A stretch of DNA of 64,000 bases, taken from contig NZ_JADIJK010000013.1 of the NCBI RefSeq assembly GCF_017355205.1, forward strand, positions 1 to 64,000. Direction: 5' to 3'. The stretch is from Bacillus sp. SD088 (lineage in GTDB: Bacteria > Bacillota > Bacilli > Bacillales > Bacillaceae_C). Shown in pieces: positions 51,148 to 59,178 of this stretch (within the stretch, counting starts at the first letter, position 1; each line of letters starts with the position of its first letter). The notes beneath the pieces were generated by a model. The model was not told the DNA's origin, searched no databases, and was given only the letters and a program-made list of their open reading frames with translations. A program made the position numbers and the translations under genes.

Positions 51148-51714
51148 GTGAAAAAATTGTTGTGTGTCCTGCTAGTTATGGGGATAACATTAGGTGCTTG
51201 TAGTAGTGGAGAAGAGGCGGTGCCGCAAGTAGAGGAGGAGGCTATTCCTGTTAGTGGCCACGCAGATGTCGATGTACAGATGATCAATTCTGAAGGAAAG
51301 GAAGTTGGCAAAGCGGCCCTAAAGGAAACAGTAGAAGGAGTACAAATCCACTTGCAGGCGAAAGACTTAGAGCCGGGGATAAAGGCGATTCATATTCATG
51401 AAACCGGGGTATGTGAAGCACCGGATTTTACATCCGCAGGTGCTCATTTTAACCCAGGAAAAAAAGAACATGGCTTTGAAAATCCCAAAGGTTTTCACAT
51501 AGGGGACTTACCGAATATCGGAATCGAAGACGATGGCACGGTGAATGTTGTGATCACGGCCCCAAATGTGACATTAAAGGAAGGCGAAGAGGGTTCCTTG
51601 CTTGATGAGGACGGCAGTGCTCTTGTTATTCATGAAAAAGCAGATGATTATAAGACCGACCCTGCCGGAAATGCCGGAGATCGCATTGTCTGTGGTGTGA
51701 TCGGCGGTAAGTAA
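51148..51714 (+). CDS. Cu/Zn superoxide dismutase lipoprotein
   Basis: 188 residues from the GTG at 51148. Signal peptide with lipobox TLGAC (Cys18), so anchored outside the membrane. The Cu/Zn-SOD fold is clear: IHIHETGVC (two copper His), GAHFNPGKKEHGFENPKGFHIGDL (bridging His, two zinc His and Asp) and ALVIHEKADD (fourth copper His), ending GDRIVCGVIGG. All expected metal ligands seem present, unlike the degenerate YojM of B. subtilis as I recall it. Detoxifies superoxide at the cell surface. Confidence 0.92.
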   Translation: MKKLLCVLLVMGITLGACSSGEEAVPQVEEEAIPVSGHADVDVQMINSEGKEVGKAALKETVEGVQIHLQAKDLEPGIKAIHIHETGVCEAPDFTSAGAHFNPGKKEHGFENPKGFHIGDLPNIGIEDDGTVNVVITAPNVTLKEGEEGSLLDEDGSALVIHEKADDYKTDPAGNAGDRIVCGVIGGK

Positions 51715-51719
51715 AAATA

Positions 51720-51770
51720 AGCACATTATTTTGTTACTCAACGGAGTACAGAATAATGTGCTGTTTTATT
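51720..51770 (+). terminator. Terminator after the SOD gene
   Basis: AGCACATTATT, about 22-nt loop, AATAATGTGCTGTTTTATT. Confidence 0.8.
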
Positions 51771-51920
51771 GATGGGCAAATTATATTTACCCATATTTGA
51801 CATTCTCAGAGCAATTTGAGTCAATAATAGTAAGAATTTGAGCATGCAGGGGTAATGAAAATCATTGGAAAAACATTAGTATATAAAGTAAGCCCTTTCA
51901 GAATACATAGAGGTGGAAAG

Positions 51921-52772
51921 ATGGAAGAATGGTTAAGACCGAATTACCGAATGAAATCAATTGGAGAACAGGACTTTGCGTTCCACTCACACGCGCAGTT
52001 TGAGGTGTATTTCTTTCATCAAGGGGATTGTAAATATCTTATTCATCATTCCATTTATGATCTTCAGCCTGGAGATATTATTATTATGAATGGCTTAACA
52101 GCCCATCGCGCTAATCCATCTAAATTTTCCTTGTATGAACGAAGCGTGGTGCATTTCTCTCCGGATTGGATTTATCCAGTGATTGAGGAACTGCGGATGC
52201 CAGAATTGCTCTCTCCCTTCAAAGAGATGAATAATTGCTTGCTTCGCGGCCAAGATGAAGGAGAAAGAGAACGGATCTTACAATCGATGAAGACAATGGA
52301 TCATCTGATGAATGAAGACATCGCATTTATGATGAAGCCGGAAGTAGAGGCAGAATTAAAGATTTTACTCTTAACGATTTTGATGCAAATTTATAAATTG
52401 AGTAAAAAAGAAAATCAACATCTAGCCATGCCAAAAAGTGAAAAGGTGCTTCATGTTGAAAAAATTGCTCATTTTATTCAGACACATTTTAAAAAGAGTA
52501 TAAGTTTAGAAGATATTTCATCTGAATTGAATTTAAGTAAGTTTTATTTATCGAGAATTTTTAAGGAAGTAACGGGTACAACAGTGATGAATTATGTGAT
52601 GACATGTCGTTTAAATCAAGTGAAATTTGACCTGGAAATGTACCCAGATCGAACCTTAGTGGAAATAGCAACAGAATCAGGTTTTGAGAGTCAGGCGCAC
52701 TTTAGCCGTTTTTTCAAGCAAAGGGTAGGTATGACACCTTCTGTATATCGTAGACAAAAATTAAAATCATAG
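51921..52772 (+). CDS. AraC family transcriptional regulator
   Basis: 283 residues from the ATG at 51921 (AGAGGTGG upstream; an in-frame ATG at 51855 would add 22 residues). An N-terminal cupin effector domain (FAFHSHAQFEVYFFHQGDC) and a C-terminal double HTH (ISLEDISSELNLSKFYLSRIFKEVTG; LVEIATESGFESQAHFSRFFKQRVG). It precedes a sugar-phosphate isomerase-like gene and two Gfo/Idh/MocA genes, which it probably activates when the sugar is present. Confidence 0.9.
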   Translation: MEEWLRPNYRMKSIGEQDFAFHSHAQFEVYFFHQGDCKYLIHHSIYDLQPGDIIIMNGLTAHRANPSKFSLYERSVVHFSPDWIYPVIEELRMPELLSPFKEMNNCLLRGQDEGERERILQSMKTMDHLMNEDIAFMMKPEVEAELKILLLTILMQIYKLSKKENQHLAMPKSEKVLHVEKIAHFIQTHFKKSISLEDISSELNLSKFYLSRIFKEVTGTTVMNYVMTCRLNQVKFDLEMYPDRTLVEIATESGFESQAHFSRFFKQRVGMTPSVYRRQKLKS

Positions 52773-52790
52773 AGTAGGAGAGTGACAGAA

Positions 52791-53546
52791 ATGGAAAAGA
52801 AATTTGCTGCACAATTATTTACAGTAAGAGAACAGCTAGCGAAGGGAATCACACCTGTTTTTCAAGAGATTAAGAAGATGGGCTGGGCAGGTGTACAGAT
52901 TTCAGCTTTGCCGCAAGGCTATGACCCACAAGAAGTTGCGGATGCTCTAAAGGACAATCAACTTGGCACAGCAGGAATGCATATTTCATTAGATCGTTTA
53001 GAGAATGATTTGGAAAATGTTGTGAAAGAAGCGGACTTATACGGCACAAAGGATATTGTTTGTCCATATTTACCAGCAGAATATCAAACAGAGGAAGGCT
53101 ATAAAATCGTCCGAAAAAAATTAAATGACGTGGCTCAGCAGGTTCCTGATTATCGTATTAGTTATCATAATCATGCCTTTGAATTTTCAACTGAGATAAA
53201 TGGAATGTCAGCACTTGAATACTTATTAGAGCCAGTTGCAGAAAACAAGGTTTTGGCAGAAGTTGACCTCTATTGGGTGAAAAAAGGCGGTCAGGATCCA
53301 CTGTCCTTTATCCAGCCTTATGTGAATAGGATGCCAATTATCCATCTGAAGGATATGACCGATGATGAACAAGAAACATTCGCCGAAATTGGCACCGGAA
53401 AAATTGACTTTATTCCAATCTTGCAATGGGGTGAGAAATCGGGAGTAGAATGGTACGCGGTGGAACAAGATTCCTGTCCTGGAAACCCACTGGATAGTCT
53501 AGCTTTAAGCTTAGAGAACTTACTGAAATTGAAGGAAAAAATCTAA
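52791..53546 (+). CDS. Sugar phosphate isomerase/epimerase (xylose isomerase-like TIM barrel)
   Basis: 251 residues from the ATG at 52791 (TAGGAG upstream). AP-endonuclease-2/IolE-type TIM barrel: SYHNHAFEF, LAEVDLYWVKKGG, PIIHLKDM and VEQD supply the usual metal-binding Glu, Asp and His residues. Likely a ketose or inosose epimerase/isomerase or dehydratase in a sugar or polyol breakdown route with the two downstream oxidoreductases. Substrate unknown. Confidence 0.85.
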   Translation: MEKKFAAQLFTVREQLAKGITPVFQEIKKMGWAGVQISALPQGYDPQEVADALKDNQLGTAGMHISLDRLENDLENVVKEADLYGTKDIVCPYLPAEYQTEEGYKIVRKKLNDVAQQVPDYRISYHNHAFEFSTEINGMSALEYLLEPVAENKVLAEVDLYWVKKGGQDPLSFIQPYVNRMPIIHLKDMTDDEQETFAEIGTGKIDFIPILQWGEKSGVEWYAVEQDSCPGNPLDSLALSLENLLKLKEKI

Positions 53547-53651
53547 ACTGCAAATCGAAGTGCTTTTTTCAGCCTTTTCGGAATAATAATGTTGTTAGGT
53601 TCAAAATCATGTGTACAAGTTTAATAGGAAAATAAAGGGAGGCTTTTAACC

Positions 53652-54815
53652 ATGACAAACGTAAAAGTAGGAATAATTGGACTGGGAAATATGGGGACAA
53701 ATCACGCCAAACGCCTGTTCAATCGTGAAATTGATGGGGCTATCTTAACAGCTGTGTGCGATGTGCGTGAAGAACGAATGGTTAAAGCCAGAGAAGAATT
53801 CGGAGATCGAGTCAAACGCTTTTTAACGATTGATGATTTTTTTGCTGAAGCTGAGATCGATGGTGTGATTATTGCGACCCCACATTACGAGCATCCACCA
53901 CTAGCAATTAGGGCTTTTGAAAAAGGCTGGCATGTTCTATGTGAGAAGCCTGCGGGCGTTTATACGAAAAATGTTCGCTTAATGAATGAGGCGGCTGCTA
54001 AAAGTGGAAAAGTGTTTAGTATGATGTTTAATCAACGGACAAATCCGCTTTATAAAAAAATGCGTGAGCTAATTCAGTCTGGTGAACTAGGTGAGATTAA
54101 GCGGACCAATTGGATTATTACGGATTGGTATCGGGCGCAAAGCTATTATGAATCAGGTGGCTGGCGTGCTACGTGGAAGGGCGAAGGCGGTGGTGTGATG
54201 CTGAATCAGTCTCCACATCAACTTGATTTATGGCAATGGATTACCGGTATGATGCCAACTAGAATTCGCTCGTTCTGTGGATTTGGAAAGTACCATGATA
54301 TTGAAGTGGAAGACGATGTGACGGCTTATGTTGAATATGAAAATGGAGCAACAGGCTTATTTGTAACATCAACAGGGGAAGCGCCTGGTACGAACCGCTT
54401 TGAAGTAGCAGGTGATCGTGGAAAACTTGTAATTGAAAATGGAAAATTAACCTTCTGGCGGCTAAGACAATCTGAGCGTGAATTCAATCAAACGTTTAGA
54501 GGCGGCTTTGGCGAACCGGAGTGCTGGAAAATGGAGATTCCGGTGCGTGGCAAAAATAATCAGCATTTAGGGATTTTGGAAAATTGGGTGGATGCGATTT
54601 TAAATGGTGCGGAACTATTAGCCCCAGGTGAAGAAGGAATTAAAAGCTTGGCCATTTCAAATGGCGTATACTTATCTAGCTGGTTAGATGACTGGGTGGA
54701 CCTACCGATTGATGAAGATCTTTATTATGAAAAATTACAAGAGAAAATTGCCGCATCAACGTTCCGTAAGCAGTCAGCAGATGATGTTACTTTAGATGTT
54801 AGCGGTACGCATTAA
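53652..54815 (+). CDS. Gfo/Idh/MocA family oxidoreductase (1)
   Basis: 387 residues. N-terminal Rossmann fold with GIIGLGNMGTNHAKRL binding NAD(P), the family EKP motif in HVLCEKPAGV, and the C-terminal alpha/beta domain with GGVMLNQSPHQLDLWQW containing the catalytic-type His. Oxidises a sugar or cyclitol hydroxyl. GGGAGGC precedes the ATG. Followed 20 bp later by a second family member. Confidence 0.92.
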   Translation: MTNVKVGIIGLGNMGTNHAKRLFNREIDGAILTAVCDVREERMVKAREEFGDRVKRFLTIDDFFAEAEIDGVIIATPHYEHPPLAIRAFEKGWHVLCEKPAGVYTKNVRLMNEAAAKSGKVFSMMFNQRTNPLYKKMRELIQSGELGEIKRTNWIITDWYRAQSYYESGGWRATWKGEGGGVMLNQSPHQLDLWQWITGMMPTRIRSFCGFGKYHDIEVEDDVTAYVEYENGATGLFVTSTGEAPGTNRFEVAGDRGKLVIENGKLTFWRLRQSEREFNQTFRGGFGEPECWKMEIPVRGKNNQHLGILENWVDAILNGAELLAPGEEGIKSLAISNGVYLSSWLDDWVDLPIDEDLYYEKLQEKIAASTFRKQSADDVTLDVSGTH

Positions 54816-54835
54816 AAGCGAAAGGAGGGAGCTAT

Positions 54836-55906
54836 ATGTCAAAAGATGGAATGAACTATGCGCCAAAGGGTAAGCCCAACCGTGTCGTTGCGGAAGGAGA
54901 ATTTGTGATGGCAGCGATGGCGCTTGATCACGGTCATATTTATGGGATGTGTAATGGACTTGTGGAAGCAGGCGCGACTTTAAAATGGGTATACGATCCT
55001 GACCCACAAAAGGTTGAAAAGTTTTTGGAAGCCTATCCAAAAGTTCAGGCGGCGACAAGTGAGGAAGAGATTTTCCAGGATCCTGAGGTAAAACTTGTGG
55101 CAGCAGCAGCGATTCCTAATCAACGTGGGCCACTTGGCATTCGTGTTATGGATAGTGGAAAGGATTATTTTACGGATAAGACACCTTTTACAACCTTGGA
55201 GCAATTGGAGGATGCCAAGACAGCAGTTGAGCGAACTGGTCAGAAGTATATGGTCTATTATTCGGAAAGACTCCATGTAGAAAGTGCTGTTTTTGCCGGC
55301 GAGTTGATCGAACAAGGGGCAATTGGGCGTGTTATTCAAGTGACCAATCTAGCTCCACATCGACTGAACGCATCCTCACGACCTGAATGGTTTTTTGAAA
55401 AGGAGAAGTATGGTGGCATTCTTTGTGACATCGGTAGCCATCAAATTGAACAGTTCCTATTTTATACGGGCAATACGGATGCAAAGGTTGTGCGCAGTCA
55501 GGTCGCAAATTACACCAATAAGGATTACCCTGAATTAGAGGATTTTGGTGATTGTATGATTGTTGGCGAAAATGGGGCTAGTCATTATTGTCGTGTGGAT
55601 TGGCTGACTCCGGACGGATCGGAAGTCTGGGGAGATGGGAGAACCATCATTCTTGGAACAGATGGATATATTGAAATCCGTAAGTATATTGATGTAGGCC
55701 GTGAACGTGAAGGAAATCAGGTCTATCTTGTGAACCAAGAAGGTACCTATCATTATTCAGTAAAAGGTGAAGTAGGTTTTCCTTTCTTCGGTGAACTTAT
55801 TTTAGATTGCTTAAATCGAACTGAAAACGCAATGACACAGGCACATGCCTTTAAAACAGCTGAACTTTGCCTGATCGCACAGAAGGAAGCTGTAAGGTTA
55901 GAATAG
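54836..55906 (+). CDS. Gfo/Idh/MocA family oxidoreductase (2), divergent
   Basis: 356 residues. The same fold, but the dinucleotide motif is unusual (ALDHGHIYGMCNGLVEAG instead of GxGxxG) and the EKP motif reads TDKTPFTT. The C-terminal domain is recognisable by GGILCDIGSHQIEQFLFYTG. Together with gene 1 and the TIM-barrel enzyme it suggests successive oxidation/reduction and epimerisation of a sugar. AAGGAGGG precedes the ATG. A terminator follows. Confidence 0.88.
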   Translation: MSKDGMNYAPKGKPNRVVAEGEFVMAAMALDHGHIYGMCNGLVEAGATLKWVYDPDPQKVEKFLEAYPKVQAATSEEEIFQDPEVKLVAAAAIPNQRGPLGIRVMDSGKDYFTDKTPFTTLEQLEDAKTAVERTGQKYMVYYSERLHVESAVFAGELIEQGAIGRVIQVTNLAPHRLNASSRPEWFFEKEKYGGILCDIGSHQIEQFLFYTGNTDAKVVRSQVANYTNKDYPELEDFGDCMIVGENGASHYCRVDWLTPDGSEVWGDGRTIILGTDGYIEIRKYIDVGREREGNQVYLVNQEGTYHYSVKGEVGFPFFGELILDCLNRTENAMTQAHAFKTAELCLIAQKEAVRLE

Positions 55907-55923
55907 AAAATATGTTTTTACAA

Positions 55924-55965
55924 AAAACTCTGTTGGCCAATTTACTTGGCTAATAGAGTTTTTTA
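55924..55965 (+). terminator. Terminator after the sugar oxidoreductase operon
   Basis: AAAAACTCTGTTGGCCA, loop ATTTACT, TGGCTAATAGAGTTTTTT: long stem with T-tail. Confidence 0.85.
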
Positions 55966-56025
55966 GTTTGTTTGATAAAAATATTAATTTTGTAATTTAA
56001 TTTTTAAATAAATATTGATTTAAAT

Positions 56026-56051
56026 ATTAATATGTATTAATATGATATTAA
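56026..56051 (+). promoter_or_regulatory. Overlapping AT-rich palindromes before the DUF2089 gene
   Basis: ATTAATA-TG-TATTAAT (56026-56041) and TTAATAT-G-ATATTAA (56037-56051) are both perfect and overlap, 26 bp before the DUF2089 start. Likely operator of a dimeric regulator, perhaps the DUF2089 protein itself. Confidence 0.55.
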
Positions 56052-56076
56052 TAAATTAAATAAAAGGAGGGAGAGT

Positions 56077-56448
56077 GTGGGGTATCCATTAATTACAAAC
56101 TGCCCAGTATGCTCACATAAGTTAAAGATTACGAAATTACAATGCGATCATTGCCATACAACAATTGAAAATGACTTCGAGCTATCAAGCTGGGCATCAC
56201 TCACGCCGGAACAATTGCACTTTATTGGGATCTTTTTGAAAAGTCGAGGAAATATTAAAGAAGTTGAAAAAGAGTTAGGTGTTTCTTACCCAACTGTCCG
56301 AGGAAAACTAAACGATGTGGTTGCAGCCCTAGGTTATCCCGAAAAGAAAGAAACAAAAAGTAAAACAGAGGAAAAACAGGTGATCACCATGCTAGAAAAT
56401 GGCGAAATCACCGCAGAAGAGGCTTTACGAAGATTAAAGGATGAATAA
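56077..56448 (+). CDS. DUF2089 family protein (zinc ribbon plus HTH)
   Basis: 123 residues, GTG start behind AAGGAGGGAG. Zinc ribbon with CPVCSHKLKITKLQCDHC (residues 9-26), then an HTH-like region LKSRGNIKEVEKELGVSYPTV and a C-terminal SHOCT-like helix pair (MLENGEITAEEALRRLKDE). DUF2089 proteins are presumed DNA-binding regulators. It leads a three-gene operon; the palindromes upstream suggest autoregulation. Confidence 0.88.
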   Translation: MGYPLITNCPVCSHKLKITKLQCDHCHTTIENDFELSSWASLTPEQLHFIGIFLKSRGNIKEVEKELGVSYPTVRGKLNDVVAALGYPEKKETKSKTEEKQVITMLENGEITAEEALRRLKDE

Positions 56449-56466
56449 AAGAGGGGGATGATTGGC

Positions 56467-56856
56467 ATGAAAGAGGAAATCAAAAAAATCTTAGCGATGA
56501 TGGAAGAAGGAAAATTAGACTCAGAAGAGGCAACAGCTTTGATTCAAGCCTTGCAAGAGAAAGAAGAGACGGTAGCGAAAGTGGAACGCACAGATTATTT
56601 AAGTAAATCTCTAAAGATTCGCATCATAGACGAAGACGATAAAGTAAATGTGAACTTGCCATTGCGGCTGGTGAAGGCCGTTTTACAATCTGGATTAAGT
56701 ATAGCATCTAAAATCCCTGAATCTGCTAAATATGTTGAGGGAATTGATAAAATTGATGTGGATCTTATATTAGAAGCAATTGAGCATGAAGCAGAAGGTC
56801 AGATTGTCGATATTGCGAGTGGCGATGGCGAACAAGTTTCAATCGTGATTGAGTAA
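56467..56856 (+). CDS. SHOCT-like (YvlB-related) protein
   Basis: 129 residues from the ATG at 56467, nine bases after GGGGG. N-terminal helix pair KKILAMMEEGKLDSEEATAL like the SHOCT-type bihelical domain of YvlB, then a domain SLKIRIIDEDDKVNVNLPLRLVKAVLQSGL found in DUF2089-associated operons. Its first helices resemble the end of the DUF2089 protein upstream. Role unknown. Confidence 0.75.
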   Translation: MKEEIKKILAMMEEGKLDSEEATALIQALQEKEETVAKVERTDYLSKSLKIRIIDEDDKVNVNLPLRLVKAVLQSGLSIASKIPESAKYVEGIDKIDVDLILEAIEHEAEGQIVDIASGDGEQVSIVIE

Positions 56857-56864
56857 GAGCGCTC

Positions 56865-57152
56865 ATGTTGAAAATCACGATTGGTCAAGAAAATCAAAAA
56901 TCTAGGACTTTCCACGTGCCCTATTTTATTCTCCGGGCTGGAGGGCGGCTTGCGACAACAAAACTCTTGTGGAAGCTGATCGAATCTAGAGTAAAACAAA
57001 AGCAAGAAAAAACAAACTCGCCATCGTTTTCCCTAGACCGAATAGATTGGAAGGACATTCAACCAATCGTAAAAGAAATAAAGAATTATCAAGGATTAAC
57101 CATCGTTGATATTCAAGATAAAAATGGGCAAGCGATTAAAATTGAACTTTGA
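56865..57152 (+). CDS. Small protein of the DUF2089 operon, unknown function
   Basis: 95 residues starting eight bases after the previous stop. The pattern IDWKDIQPIVKEIKNYQGLTIVDIQDKNGQAIKIEL at the end parallels the final region of the upstream protein (IDVDLILEAIEHEAEGQIVDIASGDGEQVSIVIE), suggesting a shared domain. No clear ribosome-binding site, so it may depend on coupling. Function unknown. Confidence 0.65.
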   Translation: MLKITIGQENQKSRTFHVPYFILRAGGRLATTKLLWKLIESRVKQKQEKTNSPSFSLDRIDWKDIQPIVKEIKNYQGLTIVDIQDKNGQAIKIEL

Positions 57153-57193
57153 GTCCTTCTTCCCTTTCATATAAAAGGGGAGAAGGACTTTTG
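57151..57193 (+). terminator. Terminator after the DUF2089 operon
   Basis: AGTCCTTCTTCCC, loop, GGGGAGAAGGACT followed by TTT. Confidence 0.85.
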
Positions 57194-57237
57194 TACATAG
57201 AGTAGAATATGTATATAGACTAAAAAGAGGTGATGAA

Positions 57238-58221
57238 GTGAAACAGAAGGAAAGAACAGTTCCAATTGTGATATTAATATTAGAGGCATTACAAAGGAGA
57301 CTTTTAGAAAGCCACCCAGCTAGGGCCCAGGTTAAGGAAGAATTAGGTAGGCGCTATGCCGGATATCGAGGCGAACAGGTTTTAGATTACTATACGAAAT
57401 ACCTTCCACTACAAAAACACCACTTTATTTTTCACGATCTTCGATTGCCCATCTCCAGTGAAGCCTTTTTTCAAATTGACACACTTATTTTAACCCCATA
57501 CTATCTTCTAATTTTTGAAGGAAAACATATGGCAGGAAAATTGTTTTTTGACCCAAAACAATTAATACGAGAGTTAAATAATGTGGGAGAATCGTTTCCC
57601 AATCTTATTGTCCAAGTAAAAAACCAACAATACTTTTTAAAAGTATTATTGGAGAAATACTCCTTCCCTTCTCTCCCAAGCGATGCCTTCATTGTGATTA
57701 CCAACCCAAAGTCGACTATTTTGCCAAGCCCCGATTATAAGGAAGTATTAGAAACAGTTATTCGACCACAAGCATTAAGATTTGGTTTCGAACTTGTTGA
57801 GAAAAAACATCCAAAGCCAATTTTGAGTGATAATGAGTTAGTGAAAATCTCAGAGCTTTTACTACGGCTGCATACACCAGATGAACCGGACGTATTTAGT
57901 CAGTATGGGGTGAATAAGAGTGAAATGATGCCGGGAATTTATTGTGAAGAATGTGGACAGTTCTCTGTTAAAAGACTCAAACGCTTCTGGAGATGTCACA
58001 TTTGCAATCAAAAAGCTGATAAGGCGTTTGTTCAAGCACTAATTGATTATCGTTTATTAATTTGTACAACCATAACCAATCGAGAGTTTCGGAAGTTCTT
58101 TGGAGTTGATTCTATTCATACCGCATCCAAACTGCTCAATTCTTTAAATTTGCCAACTAAGGGTGAACGCAGACATCGAAAATATGAATTATCATTAGAT
58201 TACCTACGAAGCCTGCTTTAA
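57238..58221 (+). CDS. NERD-domain protein with zinc ribbon and HTH-like C-terminus (paralogue 3)
   Basis: 327 residues, GTG start after AGAGGTGATG. The NERD domain shows G42-x-x-G45-E46, then D81, E94 and K96 in QIDTLILTPYYLLIFEGK, a PD-(D/E)xK-like core. Zinc-ribbon cysteines C236, C239, C253 and C256 are followed by an HTH-like region (NREFRKFFGVDSIHTASKLL). Same layout and near-identical residue spacing as the genes at 30563 and 41904, but more diverged. Repeat array 3 begins 13 bp after its stop. Function unknown; nuclease activity and array binding are inferences. Confidence 0.88.
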   Translation: MKQKERTVPIVILILEALQRRLLESHPARAQVKEELGRRYAGYRGEQVLDYYTKYLPLQKHHFIFHDLRLPISSEAFFQIDTLILTPYYLLIFEGKHMAGKLFFDPKQLIRELNNVGESFPNLIVQVKNQQYFLKVLLEKYSFPSLPSDAFIVITNPKSTILPSPDYKEVLETVIRPQALRFGFELVEKKHPKPILSDNELVKISELLLRLHTPDEPDVFSQYGVNKSEMMPGIYCEECGQFSVKRLKRFWRCHICNQKADKAFVQALIDYRLLICTTITNREFRKFFGVDSIHTASKLLNSLNLPTKGERRHRKYELSLDYLRSLL

Positions 58222-58233
58222 AAACAAAGTAAC

Positions 58234-58532
58234 GACTAAATCCCGAGAGCATCGGCTAATAGAAAGACTTTACTGGCAAATAGAGTGCTTGCGATGGCTA
58301 ATAGAATAAGTACCACGGCTAATAAACCGCTTCTAACGGCTAATAGAGCAAAAAAGAGGCAGCAAATGAAGCAAAGCAACTATCGGAGATGCAAACTTGC
58401 CGTTGAAAAGGGCCACGGCTAATAGCGCAAGAGCAACAGCTAATAGCAAGGCTCCAACGGCTAATAGAGACCTGCGAAGGCTAATAGAGACCGCGCCACG
58501 GCTAATAACCTGCTTTTAACGGCTAATAACTG
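58234..58532 (+). repeat. NERD-linked repeat array 3 (core ACGGCTAATAGA)
   Basis: First G of the GGCTAATA core at 58254, 58275 (GGCAAATA), 58296, 58317, 58338, then after a degenerate stretch at 58417, 58438 (AGCTAATA), 58459, 58479, 58500 and 58521. Spacings are 21, 21, 21, 21, 79, 21, 21, 20, 21, 21. A decayed GACTAAAT at 58234 lies 20 bp before the first. Between cores the 11-12 bp are largely unrelated. All units point the same way. Confidence 0.9.
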
Positions 58533-58570
58533 GTGCAAACAACTCAGCAAGGCTTGCCGTTTTGCCATCT

Positions 58571-58605
58571 AAAAAAGAGCTTTTTAAAATAAAAGCTCTT
58601 TTTTA
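58571..58605. terminator. Bidirectional terminator
   Basis: AAAAAAGAGCTTTT, loop TAAAAT, AAAAGCTCTTTTTT. It separates the NERD array from the convergent VanZ gene and serves the ECF-sigma operon on the minus strand. Confidence 0.88.
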
Positions 58606-58622
58606 AGGGATGGTATTTATCA

Positions 58623-59165
58623 CTACTTTGCGGTATGAAGCAAAACAGGTATTTTCTTAGCAACCACTTTGATCATGATGTATAAGCTATACCCAATCAC
58701 GGCTCCCGAAGTATTAAACACTAAATCATCCAGGGTTCCGCGCCTTGTCATCGTAAAGAAGGTTTGAATCAACTCAATCGTTAAGGAAGAGGCAAATCCT
58801 AACAATAAAACCGTCCATAACCGTTGGCAATGTCGAAACAGTAAGGGAGTAAATAGCCCTAAGGGAATGAATAAAGCAATATTTCCAAGTGAATAGAGCA
58901 TTTGCAGCTTAGGATTGGACATGTTTTTTAATTCATAAAAGAGGTGGAAATCAAAATGATAGGTTGTCTTTCCACCCCATATTCCGAAAGGGAGATTCCA
59001 TTGGAATGGCTGCATGGTCAGGAATACGACGAATACAAGATAGACAAAAAATAAATTGACGATCATTTCTCGAGATGAATGTACGTATTTCTTCTTGTAT
59101 CTTTTATTACGGTATAGGATCCAGAGAATACTGAATATACCGAGAATCACGAGTCCCTGCCACAC
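58623..59165 (-). CDS. VanZ family membrane protein
   Basis: 180 residues, GTG start behind AGGGAGAG. Five transmembrane segments with the VanZ signature: NIALFIPLGLFTPLLF, SLTIELIQTFFTMTRRGTLDDLVFNTSGAVIGY. VanZ proteins are associated with resistance to glycopeptides such as teicoplanin or with other envelope functions. Last gene of the ECF-sigma/ABC operon, 13 bp after the second permease. Confidence 0.9.
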   Translation of the reverse strand: MWQGLVILGIFSILWILYRNKRYKKKYVHSSREMIVNLFFVYLVFVVFLTMQPFQWNLPFGIWGGKTTYHFDFHLFYELKNMSNPKLQMLYSLGNIALFIPLGLFTPLLFRHCQRLWTVLLLGFASSLTIELIQTFFTMTRRGTLDDLVFNTSGAVIGYSLYIMIKVVAKKIPVLLHTAK

Positions 59166-59178
59166 TTTTAGCTCTCCC

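Noticed and set aside
55944-55958. TGGCTAATAGAG as an extra copy of the array 3 core
   Set aside because: It is fully explained as the right arm of the terminator stem after the oxidoreductase operon and has no periodic neighbours.
30279-58532. The NERD-linked arrays as CRISPR arrays
   Set aside because: Cores are only about 8-13 bp and the whole unit is 20-21 bp, far shorter than CRISPR repeats with spacers; cores are degenerate and no cas genes are present.
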